Shown piece by piece: positions 1-7,746 of a DNA stretch of 27,668 nucleotides. Positions within the stretch are counted from its first letter, which is position 1, and each line of letters opens with the position of its first letter. The stretch comes from Fimbriimonas sp. (lineage in GTDB: Bacteria; Armatimonadota; Fimbriimonadia; Fimbriimonadales; Fimbriimonadaceae): the NCBI GenBank assembly GCA_030447945.1, contig JAUJNV010000032.1, positions 1 through 27,668 of the forward strand, given 5' to 3'. A program made the translations under genes and the position numbers. The notes under the pieces are model-generated. The model was not told the DNA's origin and ran no database searches. It worked only from the letters and a program-made list of their open reading frames with translations.

Positions 1-636
1 CTGGGGCTCCACGAGAGCCAGTCGCGTCTTTGGGAGAACATTGTCGGCCGCTCGCGCGCGTTCTGGTCGCGCTTCCTCCCCGACCTCCAAGCCCCCTTCC
101 CTGCTCTCGCGGACTTCGGCATCGACGAGTTCTACCGCGCCATCAACAAGGTCGAGCCTTCGTTCATTCGTGTGGAGGCCGACGAGTTGACGTACAACCT
201 GCACGTCCTCGTCCGCTTCGAGATCGAGTGCGCGGTGTTGACGGGCTCGCTCGCGGTCAAGGACCTGCCCGAGGCCTGGAACGCTAAGTACCAGGAGTAC
301 CTGGGCATTACCCCGCCGGACGACGCGCAGGGGTGCCTGCAGGACGTCCACTGGTCGATGGGCTCGATCGGCTACTTCCCCACCTACTCGATGGGCAACC
401 TGCTGAGCTACCAGATCTGGAACGCCCTGCGGCGCGACCTGGGCGATACGGACGCGTTGATCGAGCGGGGCGAATTCGCGCCCATCCTCGGGTGGCTGCG
501 CGACAACATCTACGCCCAGGGCCGTAAATACCCGCCCAAGGAGCTCGTGCAGCGCGTGACGGGCAAGCCGATGGGCGCGGAGGACTACCTCCAGGGGCTC
601 ACGGCGAAGTACGGGGCGATCTACGGCCTCGCGTGA
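1..636 (+). CDS. M32 carboxypeptidase (carboxypeptidase Taq family), 3' part
   Basis: The reading frame is open from the first base, so the N-terminal part of the gene, including the HExxH zinc site, lies outside the window. The visible 211 residues begin with an HESQSRLWEN motif at about residues 4-13. This is the hallmark of the M32 (Taq-type) metallocarboxypeptidases, which remove C-terminal residues from peptides in the cytoplasm. Further family features are the GSIGYFPTYSMGNLLS stretch near residues 121-136 and the alpha-helical C-terminus. The stop codon TGA (634-636) overlaps the GTG start of the acetyltransferase that follows, so the two genes are probably co-transcribed and translationally coupled. 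The family call is firm. The substrate is unknown. Confidence 0.93.
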   Translation: MGLHESQSRLWENIVGRSRAFWSRFLPDLQAPFPALADFGIDEFYRAINKVEPSFIRVEADELTYNLHVLVRFEIECAVLTGSLAVKDLPEAWNAKYQEYLGITPPDDAQGCLQDVHWSMGSIGYFPTYSMGNLLSYQIWNALRRDLGDTDALIERGEFAPILGWLRDNIYAQGRKYPPKELVQRVTGKPMGAEDYLQGLTAKYGAIYGLA

Positions 637-1217
637 ACGTCGAGCCGGTGACGCTGGTCGGAGAGGACGTGCGGCTGGAGCCGCTCACTCTCCGCCACGC
701 CCCGGATCTTCGTCGACACGCGGAGTGCGACCTGTTCCGGTTCTTCGCGGGACCCCAGCCCCTGAACGACACGCCGGAAGAGATTCGGCGCTATGTGGCG
801 GAGGCGACGGCTCAGACGAGCCGGGTCGCGTTCGCCGTGCTGCTCGCGGGCACCGGTGAAGCGGTGGGCACGACCTCGTTTCTCGAAATCCGAGGTCATG
901 ACCGGGTCCTGGAGATCGGAGCGACCTGGTACGGGCGTCGGCACCAGGGGACCCGGGTGAACCCGGCGTGCAAGCTTCTCCTCCTCCAGCACGCGTTCGA
1001 TGTCTTGGAAGCCAACCGCGTGGAGTTGAAGACGGATAGCCGCAACCTCCAGAGCCAGCGCGCCATCGAGAAGCTGGGAGCGGTGCGCGAGGGGGTCCTT
1101 CGGCGGCATCGCGTGCTGCCGGACGGCTACGTCCGCGACACCGTCGTCTACTCCATCCTGCCCGAGGAATGGCCTTGCGTGCGTGACAAGCTGCGCACGG
1201 AGCGGCTCAGCCGCTAG
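633..1217 (+). CDS. GNAT family N-acetyltransferase (RimJ/RimL-like)
   Basis: The product has 194 residues, the usual length for this group. It begins at a GTG that overlaps the previous stop codon (GTGA). It opens with the typical LVGEDVRLEPLTL strand, has the substrate/CoA region around residues 97-125 (an EIGATWYGRRHQGTRVN pattern) and a conserved NLQSQRAIEKLGAVREG helix near 132-150. These match GCN5-related acetyltransferases that use acetyl-CoA to modify amino groups of proteins or small molecules. The acceptor cannot be deduced. The stop (1215-1217) lies inside the 3' end of the convergent cyclase gene, so the two coding regions overlap by 11 bases. A perfect hairpin there (1201-1215) may end transcription for one or both genes. 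Confidence 0.92.
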   Translation: MNVEPVTLVGEDVRLEPLTLRHAPDLRRHAECDLFRFFAGPQPLNDTPEEIRRYVAEATAQTSRVAFAVLLAGTGEAVGTTSFLEIRGHDRVLEIGATWYGRRHQGTRVNPACKLLLLQHAFDVLEANRVELKTDSRNLQSQRAIEKLGAVREGVLRRHRVLPDGYVRDTVVYSILPEEWPCVRDKLRTERLSR

Positions 1218-1220
1218 CGG
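1201..1220. terminator. Hairpin/palindrome at the convergent gene ends
   Basis: AGCGGC (1201-1206) and GCCGCT (1210-1215) form a perfect six-base stem. The three-base loop (1207-1209) is the TGA stop of the minus-strand cyclase. A ten-base palindrome, CCGCTAGCGG, overlaps at 1211-1220 and contains the stop of the plus-strand gene. There is no U-tract, so this is a candidate structure and not a proven intrinsic terminator. Confidence 0.35.
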
Positions 1221-2973
1221 GCATCACTCGCAGGAGGGGAAGCGCCTCACCCACCCCCGGCACGTCGTCCGTGAACCCTTCCACGAGGCTTTGGTCCACA
1301 GCCCGCCTCACCCCCGGATCGCCCAGGAGCTCCGCGCTGATCACGACGTCCCCGCCACGGCTGAGCTTCTGGAGACGCGAAGCGAAGTTCACCGTCCTGC
1401 CGAAGTAGTCGAGGGAGCCATTCGCATTGACGACGAGCGCAGGCCCGCAGTGCAGGCCGATCTTGGTCGTCAAGGGGTCTTCTCGGCGCTGGATATCGAG
1501 CGCCGCGCGCAGGCCGGATTCGGGGTCGTGAAACGCCGCCATCATGGCGTCGCCGATCGTCTTGACGACGCTTCCGTGGTGGAGGACGACGGCTTTGTGC
1601 AGTTCGCCGAAGTGGTCGCGAACCGCGGCGTAGGAGGGAGCGTCGCCCCGCTCCTGATACATCTGAGTCGAGCCTTTCAGGTCGGTAAAAAGCAGGCAAA
1701 CCCGGTGCACCGCCAGCTCTGTTCCCGCTGCCAGGACCTCCGAGGAAAATTGGTCCCGAAACTCCTGCATCGTCGTCACCTCGGCAGCGGTCGTGGCTCT
1801 TGAAGACCACTCAGCCGATTCCAGCCGAACCACCACCATCTCCATGCGCTCGTTGGTAAGGGTCCAGGCTGCGTCCGGAGCGACCACGGCGTGATCCACC
1901 CGGAATCCTTCCGGCAGCATGTTCCAACCGACCGAAGCCGCGCCGCCGTCGTCTACCGACACCTCCCGGCTCGGGTGGACTTGAAGGCTCGTCAGGTGAT
2001 ACGTCCCCGGCGGCAGATCCAGCGTTTCGCGGCGCAGCCCGCCCGGCTCGATCGCCCATTGCGCAACGACGTGCGGCGAGAGACCCGGTCCGCCCACGCA
2101 GTAGGTGGTCGCCCGCACCTTCCGCACGGTATGGCCCACCGAGAAGCAGACCTCCACGTTCTCATCGAACGTCGAGTCGTAGCGGATCGCGCAAGAGTGG
2201 CAGTGGACGGTGCTCCGAAGCTGCCCCAGCGTTCCCACCGAATCCTCGCTGCCGCGGCAGTAAGGGCAAAGCACCCGCCACCGCATCTCCAACAATCCGC
2301 CCTTCGCTCCCAGCAGGCACGCCCGAAGAAGTTCCCGCCGGTCGACGCCTAACGCATCGGCCAGCTCCGAGGCGCGAAAATTGACGAGCTCTTCGGGGAG
2401 GGCCGAGGAAAGGTGCTCCGACAGCCCGGCCAGCGCGACCTCCGGAACCCCTTGTCTTCGAAGGCTTTCCAGCTCGTATTCCAACCGCTCCCGGCGGACC
2501 GGGGGCCGGTTGGCGTGCCGCGGGTATGCGGAAGGCGACTGGCGCCGCAGGTACGCGTCGAACCCACCGAACACACGGGCCATCTGGGAGACGGCCCTGC
2601 GGCCGAAGGCAGCACAGACGACGCCGGATGGCCCGCGGGGAACGAGGTCGATCCACGTATCGAGCTCGGTTCCCTCGCCCGCGGGCCGCAGGACGACCCC
2701 AAACTCCATCTGCCGTATCGGACCCGCCTCGAACAACCGCCGCACCTGATAGTGCTTCGGCCGCACCCACTCGAACGGCAGCTCGCGGTAGCTCAACTCC
2801 CGGCCGGCGAGGCGGACGCTGCCGGTGGCGCTCGTCCCGCCGTCCGGGCGCGGGCGGAAGGAGAACGCTACCTCGGGTAGGCCAAGCTCGCGGTTCAGCC
2901 GATCGGTGTGCGCGACCAGGGGCCACACGCTCTCCGGCGGCGCCTCGAGCCGAACGATCTTGTGGAAGCGCAT
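1207..2973 (-). CDS. Adenylate/guanylate cyclase with N-terminal SRPBCC-like and DUF5939-like regions
   Basis: The 588-residue protein ends in a class III nucleotide cyclase domain (about 420-585). All key residues are visible: metal-binding D431 (LLFTDLKGST) and D475 (KTIGDAMMAAF), a lysine at 471 suited to reading adenine, and N529 and R533 (RTVNFASRL) for transition-state binding. It should therefore be active and probably makes cAMP. The first 145 residues resemble an SRPBCC/polyketide cyclase-like fold. The middle contains a zinc-ribbon-like pair, CPYC (236-239) and CHSC (258-261), in a region like DUF5939. No membrane segment is evident, so it is probably cytosolic. The ATG lies four bases after the glyQ stop, with an AAGG ribosome site inside the end of glyQ, which suggests co-transcription and coupling. 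The signal sensed is unknown. Confidence 0.9.
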   Translation of the reverse strand: MRFHKIVRLEAPPESVWPLVAHTDRLNRELGLPEVAFSFRPRPDGGTSATGSVRLAGRELSYRELPFEWVRPKHYQVRRLFEAGPIRQMEFGVVLRPAGEGTELDTWIDLVPRGPSGVVCAAFGRRAVSQMARVFGGFDAYLRRQSPSAYPRHANRPPVRRERLEYELESLRRQGVPEVALAGLSEHLSSALPEELVNFRASELADALGVDRRELLRACLLGAKGGLLEMRWRVLCPYCRGSEDSVGTLGQLRSTVHCHSCAIRYDSTFDENVEVCFSVGHTVRKVRATTYCVGGPGLSPHVVAQWAIEPGGLRRETLDLPPGTYHLTSLQVHPSREVSVDDGGAASVGWNMLPEGFRVDHAVVAPDAAWTLTNERMEMVVVRLESAEWSSRATTAAEVTTMQEFRDQFSSEVLAAGTELAVHRVCLLFTDLKGSTQMYQERGDAPSYAAVRDHFGELHKAVVLHHGSVVKTIGDAMMAAFHDPESGLRAALDIQRREDPLTTKIGLHCGPALVVNANGSLDYFGRTVNFASRLQKLSRGGDVVISAELLGDPGVRRAVDQSLVEGFTDDVPGVGEALPLLRVMPASG

Positions 2974-2977
2974 TGCA

Positions 2978-3934
2978 CTACCTTACGGCGGGTTCTCGGT
3001 ACTGCTCCCTGTGCGTCAGACAGCAGGCTCGAACGCGCGCGCGGATGCGGGTGAGGGACGCTGCGCGCGGCGGCGCCCCGACGGCGCCGCGCGCGTCCAG
3101 CACGTTGAAGGCGTGGGAGCACTTAAGGGCGAGGTCAAGGGCCGGATACACCAGCGCCATCGGCCCGGCGTGGTCCGGAAGGAGGGAGGGCTCGTCCGGT
3201 GCGGCCAGGGGCGAAGAAGTCAGGATCCCCTGCTCCCCGTCCCAGAACACCGTCGTCTCGATGACCCGCTTCGACTCCGCCTCAAAGGTCTCGAAGAGCC
3301 CGAACAGCATTTCGGTGGAGGCCACCTCGAAGTTGTACACGTTGTGCTGCATCTCAAGCTGCCAGTCGGTGTCTCGGTAGCTCAGGTCGCCATTCCAGGT
3401 GAGGTCGGTCCAGAAGGAGGAGCTGCCGTCCAGGAGCAGGTTCAGCCGCTCCGGGCCGTAGGTGATCTCGGCGCACACCGGATCGCACTCGATCCCGCCC
3501 ATCTGTTGGAAAAAGGTGAACTGCGTGATTTCGGCCCCGTTCAGCCAGATCTCCCAGCCTACGCCGCTGGCTCCTAGGGATGGCGACTCCCAGTCGTCCT
3601 CCACCAGCCGAACGTCGTTCTTCGAGGTGTCGAAGCCCAAGGCGTCCAGCGAGGCAAGGTAGAGGTCCACGATGTTCGCCGGGCTCGGCTTCATCAGCAC
3701 CTGGTACTGATAGTACCGCTGGCTCCGCTGGGGGTTACGCGTGTAGCGACCGTCGGCCGGCCGCCGCGAAGGCTGCACGTAAGCGATGTTCCAAGGGTTT
3801 CGCCCCAGCGAGCCGAGCACGGTGGCGGGGTGCATCGTGCCCGCTCCGACCTCCAGATCGTAGGGCTGAAGGACGGCGCATCCTTGCTCCGCCCAGTAGG
3901 CGTTCAGCCGCGCGATAAGCTCTTGGAGCGTCAT
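2978..3934 (-). CDS. glyQ: Glycyl-tRNA synthetase alpha subunit
   Basis: The 318-residue product matches the class II catalytic alpha chain of the bacterial alpha2beta2 glycyl-tRNA synthetase, which charges tRNA-Gly in the cytosol. It shows the conserved N-terminal stretch (YWAEQGCAVLQPYDLEVGAG), the motif-2-like YVQPSRRPADGRYTRNP and the WEIWLNGAEITQFTFFQQ segment. It is slightly longer than the roughly 300 residues usual for GlyQ, mainly because of an extra segment around residues 225-255. The beta subunit gene glyS, often adjacent, is absent here; the next gene downstream is a nucleotide cyclase. The start is the ATG at 3932-3934. The upstream region is shared with the divergent DUF2807 gene. 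Confidence 0.95.
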   Translation of the reverse strand: MTLQELIARLNAYWAEQGCAVLQPYDLEVGAGTMHPATVLGSLGRNPWNIAYVQPSRRPADGRYTRNPQRSQRYYQYQVLMKPSPANIVDLYLASLDALGFDTSKNDVRLVEDDWESPSLGASGVGWEIWLNGAEITQFTFFQQMGGIECDPVCAEITYGPERLNLLLDGSSSFWTDLTWNGDLSYRDTDWQLEMQHNVYNFEVASTEMLFGLFETFEAESKRVIETTVFWDGEQGILTSSPLAAPDEPSLLPDHAGPMALVYPALDLALKCSHAFNVLDARGAVGAPPRAASLTRIRARVRACCLTHREQYREPAVR

Positions 3935-3998
3935 ACGGCGAGATTACCAGCGCACCAAGGAACCGACGAAGCGACCAGAAGGGTAGAACGAGCGCGCG

Positions 3999-4018
3999 CA
4001 TCGGTTACAACACCGATG
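3999..4018. promoter_or_regulatory. Perfect inverted repeat in the glyQ / DUF2807 intergenic region
   Basis: CATCGGT (3999-4005) and ACCGATG (4012-4018) are a perfect seven-base inverted repeat around a six-base centre. It sits between divergent genes just upstream of the chosen DUF2807 start. It could be an operator or an RNA hairpin near the ribosome site. The alternative ATG at 4016-4018 lies in the repeat arm, which is one reason to prefer 4031. Confidence 0.35.
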
Positions 4019-4030
4019 CCGGTTACGAAG

Positions 4031-4816
4031 ATGAACAAAGCGAGCGTTTCAGTTCTAGCCCTCGTAGCCCTAGGCTGCGGTCCCGAAGCCGTTCATGGCC
4101 TGCGTGCTCTTGCGGAGCCTGAGCTGATCGCAGTGGGACCGGCGAAGACTCAGTTGCGGACGGTCGGGCCCTTCCGCCAACTGAAGGCGGGCCGGGCCTT
4201 CAAGATCCGATTTCAGAACGGGTCGCGCCGCCGGCTCCAACTTCGGGCCCCGGCGAACCTGTTTCCCATCCTGAAGACGCAGGTCCGCGGGGACACCCTG
4301 GAGCTGGAAGCCACCCGCAGCTACCGGAGCAAGGAGCCGATCGTGGTCACGATCACCAACCCCCGACTCTCGGCGGTCCATCTGAGCGGCGCCAGCACCG
4401 CCAGCGTGGCCCGTTTGAACGAGAGAGACTTTCACGCCCACCTAAGGGGCGCCGCCCGGCTGTCGGTTCACGGCTCGGCAAGGGAACTGCTGTTCAACGT
4501 CCGCGGCGCGGGCCGGGTGGAGGTGAAGGGCACCCGTTCCCAGCGCATCCACGGCCAGGTCAAGGGAGCGGGGCACCTAACGGCTTCCGGCATTACCGAT
4601 GTAGCAGAGCTAGAAGTGAGTGGCGCGGGCCGGGTCGATTTGGCCGAGCTGATCGTCCGACGGGTTCAGATCGACGGCAGCGGCGCAGGGCACGTGAGCA
4701 TGCGGTCCGCCCAGGAGCTCCAGGTCGATGGCAGCGGCGCCTTCCGCGCCTCCTACAGCGGCTCGCCAAGGCTCCGCACGAAGCTTAGCGGCGTCGCCAA
4801 AGTCTCCCGGCGCTAG
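4031..4816 (+). CDS. Secreted GIN-domain protein (DUF2807, putative adhesin-like)
   Basis: From the ATG at 4031 the protein has 261 residues. It opens with a basic start and a hydrophobic stretch (MNKASVSVLALVALGCG), so it is probably exported; the LGC could be a weak lipobox. The rest is a repetitive beta-helix-like region. Phrases such as GAARLSVHGS, GAGRVEVKG, GAGHLTASG, GAGRVDLAE, GSGAGHVSM and SGAFRAS recur every 20-25 residues. This is the pattern of the DUF2807/GIN domain, first described as an auto-transporter adhesin head, whose function is mostly unknown. An in-frame ATG at 4016 is also possible. The stop shares the CTAG at 4813-4816 with the convergent HD-GYP gene. Confidence 0.82.
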   Translation: MNKASVSVLALVALGCGPEAVHGLRALAEPELIAVGPAKTQLRTVGPFRQLKAGRAFKIRFQNGSRRRLQLRAPANLFPILKTQVRGDTLELEATRSYRSKEPIVVTITNPRLSAVHLSGASTASVARLNERDFHAHLRGAARLSVHGSARELLFNVRGAGRVEVKGTRSQRIHGQVKGAGHLTASGITDVAELEVSGAGRVDLAELIVRRVQIDGSGAGHVSMRSAQELQVDGSGAFRASYSGSPRLRTKLSGVAKVSRR

Positions 4817-5403
4817 CTCCCCACCGGCTGGATGAGGGGCTGGACCCGGAGGAAGGCGTCGACCACATTCGGGTCGAACTGCTCGCCTTCGCACTCGAGG
4901 AGCTCGCCGATCGCCTCTTCTTCGTGCGCCGGACCCTGCCAAGGGCTGCCCGAGACGAGGGTGTCGAAGGCCTCGCACACGGCCACGATGCGGGCCCCCA
5001 GGGGAATGGCGTCTCCGGCAAGGCCGTCCGGATATCCCGTGCCGTCCCATCGCTCGTGGTGGTGGCGCAGGATCGGCATGGTCGCCGTGAGGAACGGGTA
5101 CGAGGCGACGACGTCGAGCGACAGCTCGGAGTGGCGATGGAGATCGGAAAGCTCGTCGTCCGTGAGCTTGCCAACCTTCCGAAGTAGATCGCCGTCGAGT
5201 CGCACTTTCCCTATGTCGTGCAGGAGCGCGCCGTAGCGGATCGTCATCAGGTCTTCGCCCGTCACTCCCAACTCGTTCGCGGTCGCGGTCGCATAGACGG
5301 CGACCCGCTCCGCATGGTTGCGCTCCCCTTCGCTGTGGCGATCGAGATCCCGCAACAGCGCGCGGATGACGTCATTCCTGTCCTCGTTCGTTTCGACTCT
5401 CAT
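4813..5403 (-). CDS. HD-GYP domain phosphohydrolase (probable c-di-GMP phosphodiesterase)
   Basis: This 196-residue stand-alone protein has the full HD-GYP signature: LLHDIGK (HD at 62-63), a downstream HRHSE, HHHERWDG (114-121) and the GYP motif in GTGYPDGLAG (121-130). HD-GYP enzymes bind two or three metals and hydrolyse cyclic di-GMP. No receiver, PAS or membrane domain is attached, so input must come from a partner or from expression. Its ATG overlaps the TGA of selA upstream (ATGA on the minus strand, 5400-5403), indicating translational coupling to selA. The 3' end meets the DUF2807 gene tail to tail. The family call is firm; the exact substrate is inferred. Confidence 0.92.
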   Translation of the reverse strand: MRVETNEDRNDVIRALLRDLDRHSEGERNHAERVAVYATATANELGVTGEDLMTIRYGALLHDIGKVRLDGDLLRKVGKLTDDELSDLHRHSELSLDVVASYPFLTATMPILRHHHERWDGTGYPDGLAGDAIPLGARIVAVCEAFDTLVSGSPWQGPAHEEEAIGELLECEGEQFDPNVVDAFLRVQPLIQPVGS

Positions 5404-6723
5404 AGATCCCTCAGCGCCCGTTCCACAGCGGGAAGCTCGCGCGGCTCCAGCGTCCGTGGATCGAGCCAGACCAGACCGTCCTCGATCCTCCCGACGATCG
5501 CCGGACTCCCCGCCCTCAGACGCGCGGCGAGAGCATCCGGGTTCGGAGACGCGAGCCCCAGCCTAAAGGTCGGCACTCCGGTGCCGGGGAGCGCCCCGCC
5601 CCCACCTCCGTGAGCGCGCGCTCCACGCGGGTTAAGCCGTTGTAGGCGCGCCCAAGCCGCGTAGCCATGCGCTTGACCTCCTCGATCGGGCGAGCCAGAT
5701 AAGACAGCGTCGGAATCTCCCTCTCTCGCCCTTCCGCGTACAGCCGCAGCGTGGCCGCGAGGGCGACGAGCGTCAGCTTGTCCACCCGCACCGCCCGCGC
5801 TAGAGGGTGCCGCCGATCTCGGCCAGCAGATCGGGCTTGCCGAGGATCATTCCCGCCTGTGGCCCCCCCAGGAGCTTGTCGCAGCTTGCGATCGTGACGT
5901 CCGCGCCTCCTAGGACGCTCTCCTGCACCGTAGGCTCTTTGGGAAGGCCGTAGGCGCGCGTGTCCACGAGGCACCCGTTCCCTTGGTCGTCGATCAGGGG
6001 CACGCCCTTTACCCGCCAGGCCCGCCAGATCTTCGACGGAAGGCTCCTCGGTGAATCCGATGATGCGAAAGTTGCTCGGGTGGCAGCGCAGGATCGCGCC
6101 GGTGTCGCCACCGATGGCGACCCGATAGTCGGAGAGGCGGGTTTTGTTCGTGCAGCCGACCTCGACCAACCGGCACCCGCTCTGCCGCACGATGTCGGGC
6201 ATGCGAAACGAGCCGCCGATCTCCACCATCTGCCCACGAGACAAGATCACCTCCAAGCCGCTCGCGAGCGCGCTGAGAGTGAGGAACACGCCGGCAGCGG
6301 CGTTGTTGACGACGAACGCGTCCTCCGCCCCGGTTAGATCGCATAGCAGCCCACGCACATGATCCTGTCGGTCGCCTCGTCGGCCGGAATCCAGGTCGAA
6401 CTCGATCGCCGCGTGGTCCGCGCGAGCGCCGCCACCCGCTGGGCCACGCTGCCCGCCAGTCGCGCCCGGCCCAGTCCGGTGTGGAGGACGACGCCTGAGA
6501 GGTTGATCGCCAGCCTCGGCGCCGGCGTCGTGAGGCGCTCGGCTTCCCGGGCCGCGAGCCGAGGCGCCTCTTGGACGTCCGCCGCCTTACCGAGCGCAAT
6601 CTCCTCACGAAGCCTGCTGACGGCGTACCGGGCGGCCTCGATTCGCGTGCGCTCCGGGAACCCCGCCAAGGCAGCGTCGCGGGCCAGCGCGTCCACCTTG
6701 GGCAGCCTGCGGTACTGGCTCAC
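5400..6723 (-). CDS. selA: L-seryl-tRNA(Sec) selenium transferase, frame broken by about four shifts
   Basis: SelA is the PLP enzyme that converts seryl-tRNA(Sec) to selenocysteinyl-tRNA(Sec). The reconstructed protein has about 440 residues and runs over three frames: the N-terminus (MSQYRRLPKVDAL...) to about 6425, then GLLCDLTGAEDAFVVNN...TNKTRLSDY, then (from about 6015) VPLIDDQGNGCL...SCDKLLGGPQAGMILGK, and then (from about 5805) HPLARAVRVDKLTLVAL. The PLP lysine is in SCDKLLGGPQAG. A last shift lies in the C run at 5599-5603; one more base there restores VGGGALPGTGVPTFRLGL and the C-terminus to the TGA at 5400-5402. Homology continues across every break, so sequencing error is likelier than decay. 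It implies selenoprotein synthesis in the organism, but selB, selD, tRNA-Sec and selenoproteins are not in the window. The stop overlaps the HD-GYP start. Confidence 0.88.
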
Positions 6724-6734
6724 AGCCCAGTGTA

Positions 6735-6757
6735 GCGGAACGGTGGGACCGTCCCGC
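6735..6757. repeat. REP-like palindrome between selA and the prepilin-like gene
   Basis: Arms at 6735-6744 (GCGGAACGGT) and 6748-6757 (ACCGTCCCGC) pair with one mismatch around a GGG centre. The left end reads GTAGCGG, the same head as the larger inverted repeat at 13514. It lies in the 68-base gap between divergent genes. A second perfect palindrome, ACTTGCAAGT, is at 6771-6780, just before the prepilin-like start. Confidence 0.4.
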
Positions 6758-6791
6758 CCCCCTTCCGCCGACTTGCAAGTAGAATCGTCCG

Positions 6792-7418
6792 ATGCAGCAG
6801 CCGCCTCAGTACATACCGTCCGCGCCTACGCCCAAAAAGAGCAACACCGGCCTGATTGTCGGGCTCATCATCGGGGGCGTACTTCTTTGTTGCATCGCGC
6901 CCGTCGCGCTCCTGGGCGGCGGTGGGTGGTGGGCCTTCACGAAGGCCAAAGGAATGGCGGAATGCGCCATCGCAATGGAAGACCTTCGCAAAAGCTTGAC
7001 GGAGTACGCCGCCGATCACAACGGCAGGCTGCCGGACGCGGCTAAGTGGCAGGATGAAGTGAAGTCGTACTACGCCAAGATCGCGCAGTCCAAGAAACAA
7101 GAGCGTGGTCCGCTGGCGGCGCTGGATCCGGATGGCGTCTGGGGATGCAAGAACGACAACAGCACGACCGGAATCGCTTTCAACTCCAGCATCTCGGGCA
7201 AGAGCCTCGATCAAATCAAGGACAAGGTCTCGACGATCGTTCTCTTCGAAGTCGCTAAGGCCTCGCGCAACAACAGCATGCCGTACAAGCGCCAAGATGC
7301 TGCGAACGCGCCCAAGATGTTCGGCAAACCGCGCGGGTGGATCGAGGTCACCCTGGAGGGCGAGCCGGTAGTGCAGGGCGGCAAGGGCAACACTGCGCCG
7401 CTCAACCTCCCCGACTAG
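6792..7418 (+). CDS. Single-pass membrane protein, prepilin/DUF1559-like in style
   Basis: The 208-residue protein is of unknown function. It has a short proline-rich cytosolic tail (MQQPPQYIPSAPTPKK), one strong transmembrane helix (about 20-42, glycine rich and containing CC), and a soluble outer domain. The start of that domain (CAIAMEDLRKSLTEYAADHNGRLPDAAKWQDE) resembles the helix and following region of type II/IV pseudopilins, where an N-terminal helix leads to a phrase like YxxDNxGxLP. No canonical prepilin peptidase site is seen ahead of the helix. It may be an anchored sensor or assembly protein. It is divergent from selA and lies upstream of tatA, separated by a 65-base gap to the first tatA-frame ATG. 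Confidence 0.75.
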   Translation: MQQPPQYIPSAPTPKKSNTGLIVGLIIGGVLLCCIAPVALLGGGGWWAFTKAKGMAECAIAMEDLRKSLTEYAADHNGRLPDAAKWQDEVKSYYAKIAQSKKQERGPLAALDPDGVWGCKNDNSTTGIAFNSSISGKSLDQIKDKVSTIVLFEVAKASRNNSMPYKRQDAANAPKMFGKPRGWIEVTLEGEPVVQGGKGNTAPLNLPD

Positions 7419-7463
7419 AGGGGCCGGTGAACCCCAAGCGCACCTTACCGTCCTTCCCGGACG

Positions 7464-7469
7464 TATACT
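7464..7469 (+). promoter_or_regulatory. Possible -10 box upstream of tatA
   Basis: TATACT lies about 35 bases before the tatA ATG, in the gap after the prepilin-like gene. No convincing -35 box is present at the usual spacing, so this is weak evidence for a promoter. Confidence 0.25.
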
Positions 7470-7504
7470 AGGACGAGCCCAGGATGGCGGGGCCCAGGAG
7501 TTTT

Positions 7505-7738
7505 ATGATCGACCTACTTGCTTTCGGATTTGGCGGCCAGGAGATGATCGTCGTCCTGGTGATCGTCCTCGTCCTCTTCGGCGGAAAGAAGATTCCTGAG
7601 CTGCTGCGCGGCGTGGGCAAGGGCGTGGGCGAACTTCAGAAGGGACTGGAGGAGGGCAAGCGCCAGCTCCACACCAGCATCCACGATGAGCCGGAACCCG
7701 CCGTCGTGAAAACCGACGTCCCCGCCACCCAGAAGTAG
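7505..7738 (+). CDS. tatA: Sec-independent translocase protein TatA/TatE
   Basis: The protein has 77 residues from the ATG at 7505, which follows an AGGAG ribosome site with a TTTT spacer. An in-frame ATG at 7484 would add seven residues and has a poorer site. It shows the TatA plan: a short N-terminal transmembrane helix (residues about 12-25), the FGGKKIPEL hinge with its conserved FG, an amphipathic helix (LLRGVGKGVGELQKGLEEGK), and a variable charged tail. TatA forms the pore of the twin-arginine pathway that exports folded proteins across the inner membrane. No tatB or tatC is adjacent. The next reading frame begins eight bases after the stop, so tatA may head an operon. Confidence 0.93.
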   Translation: MIDLLAFGFGGQEMIVVLVIVLVLFGGKKIPELLRGVGKGVGELQKGLEEGKRQLHTSIHDEPEPAVVKTDVPATQK

Positions 7739-7746
7739 CCGCGCCG

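Noticed and set aside
5400..6723. In-frame UGA selenocysteine or programmed frameshifting as the cause of selA breaks
   Set aside because: The breaks are frame changes and not single UGA codons, occur four times, and one is a plain missing base in a homopolymer. Other genes show the same defect.
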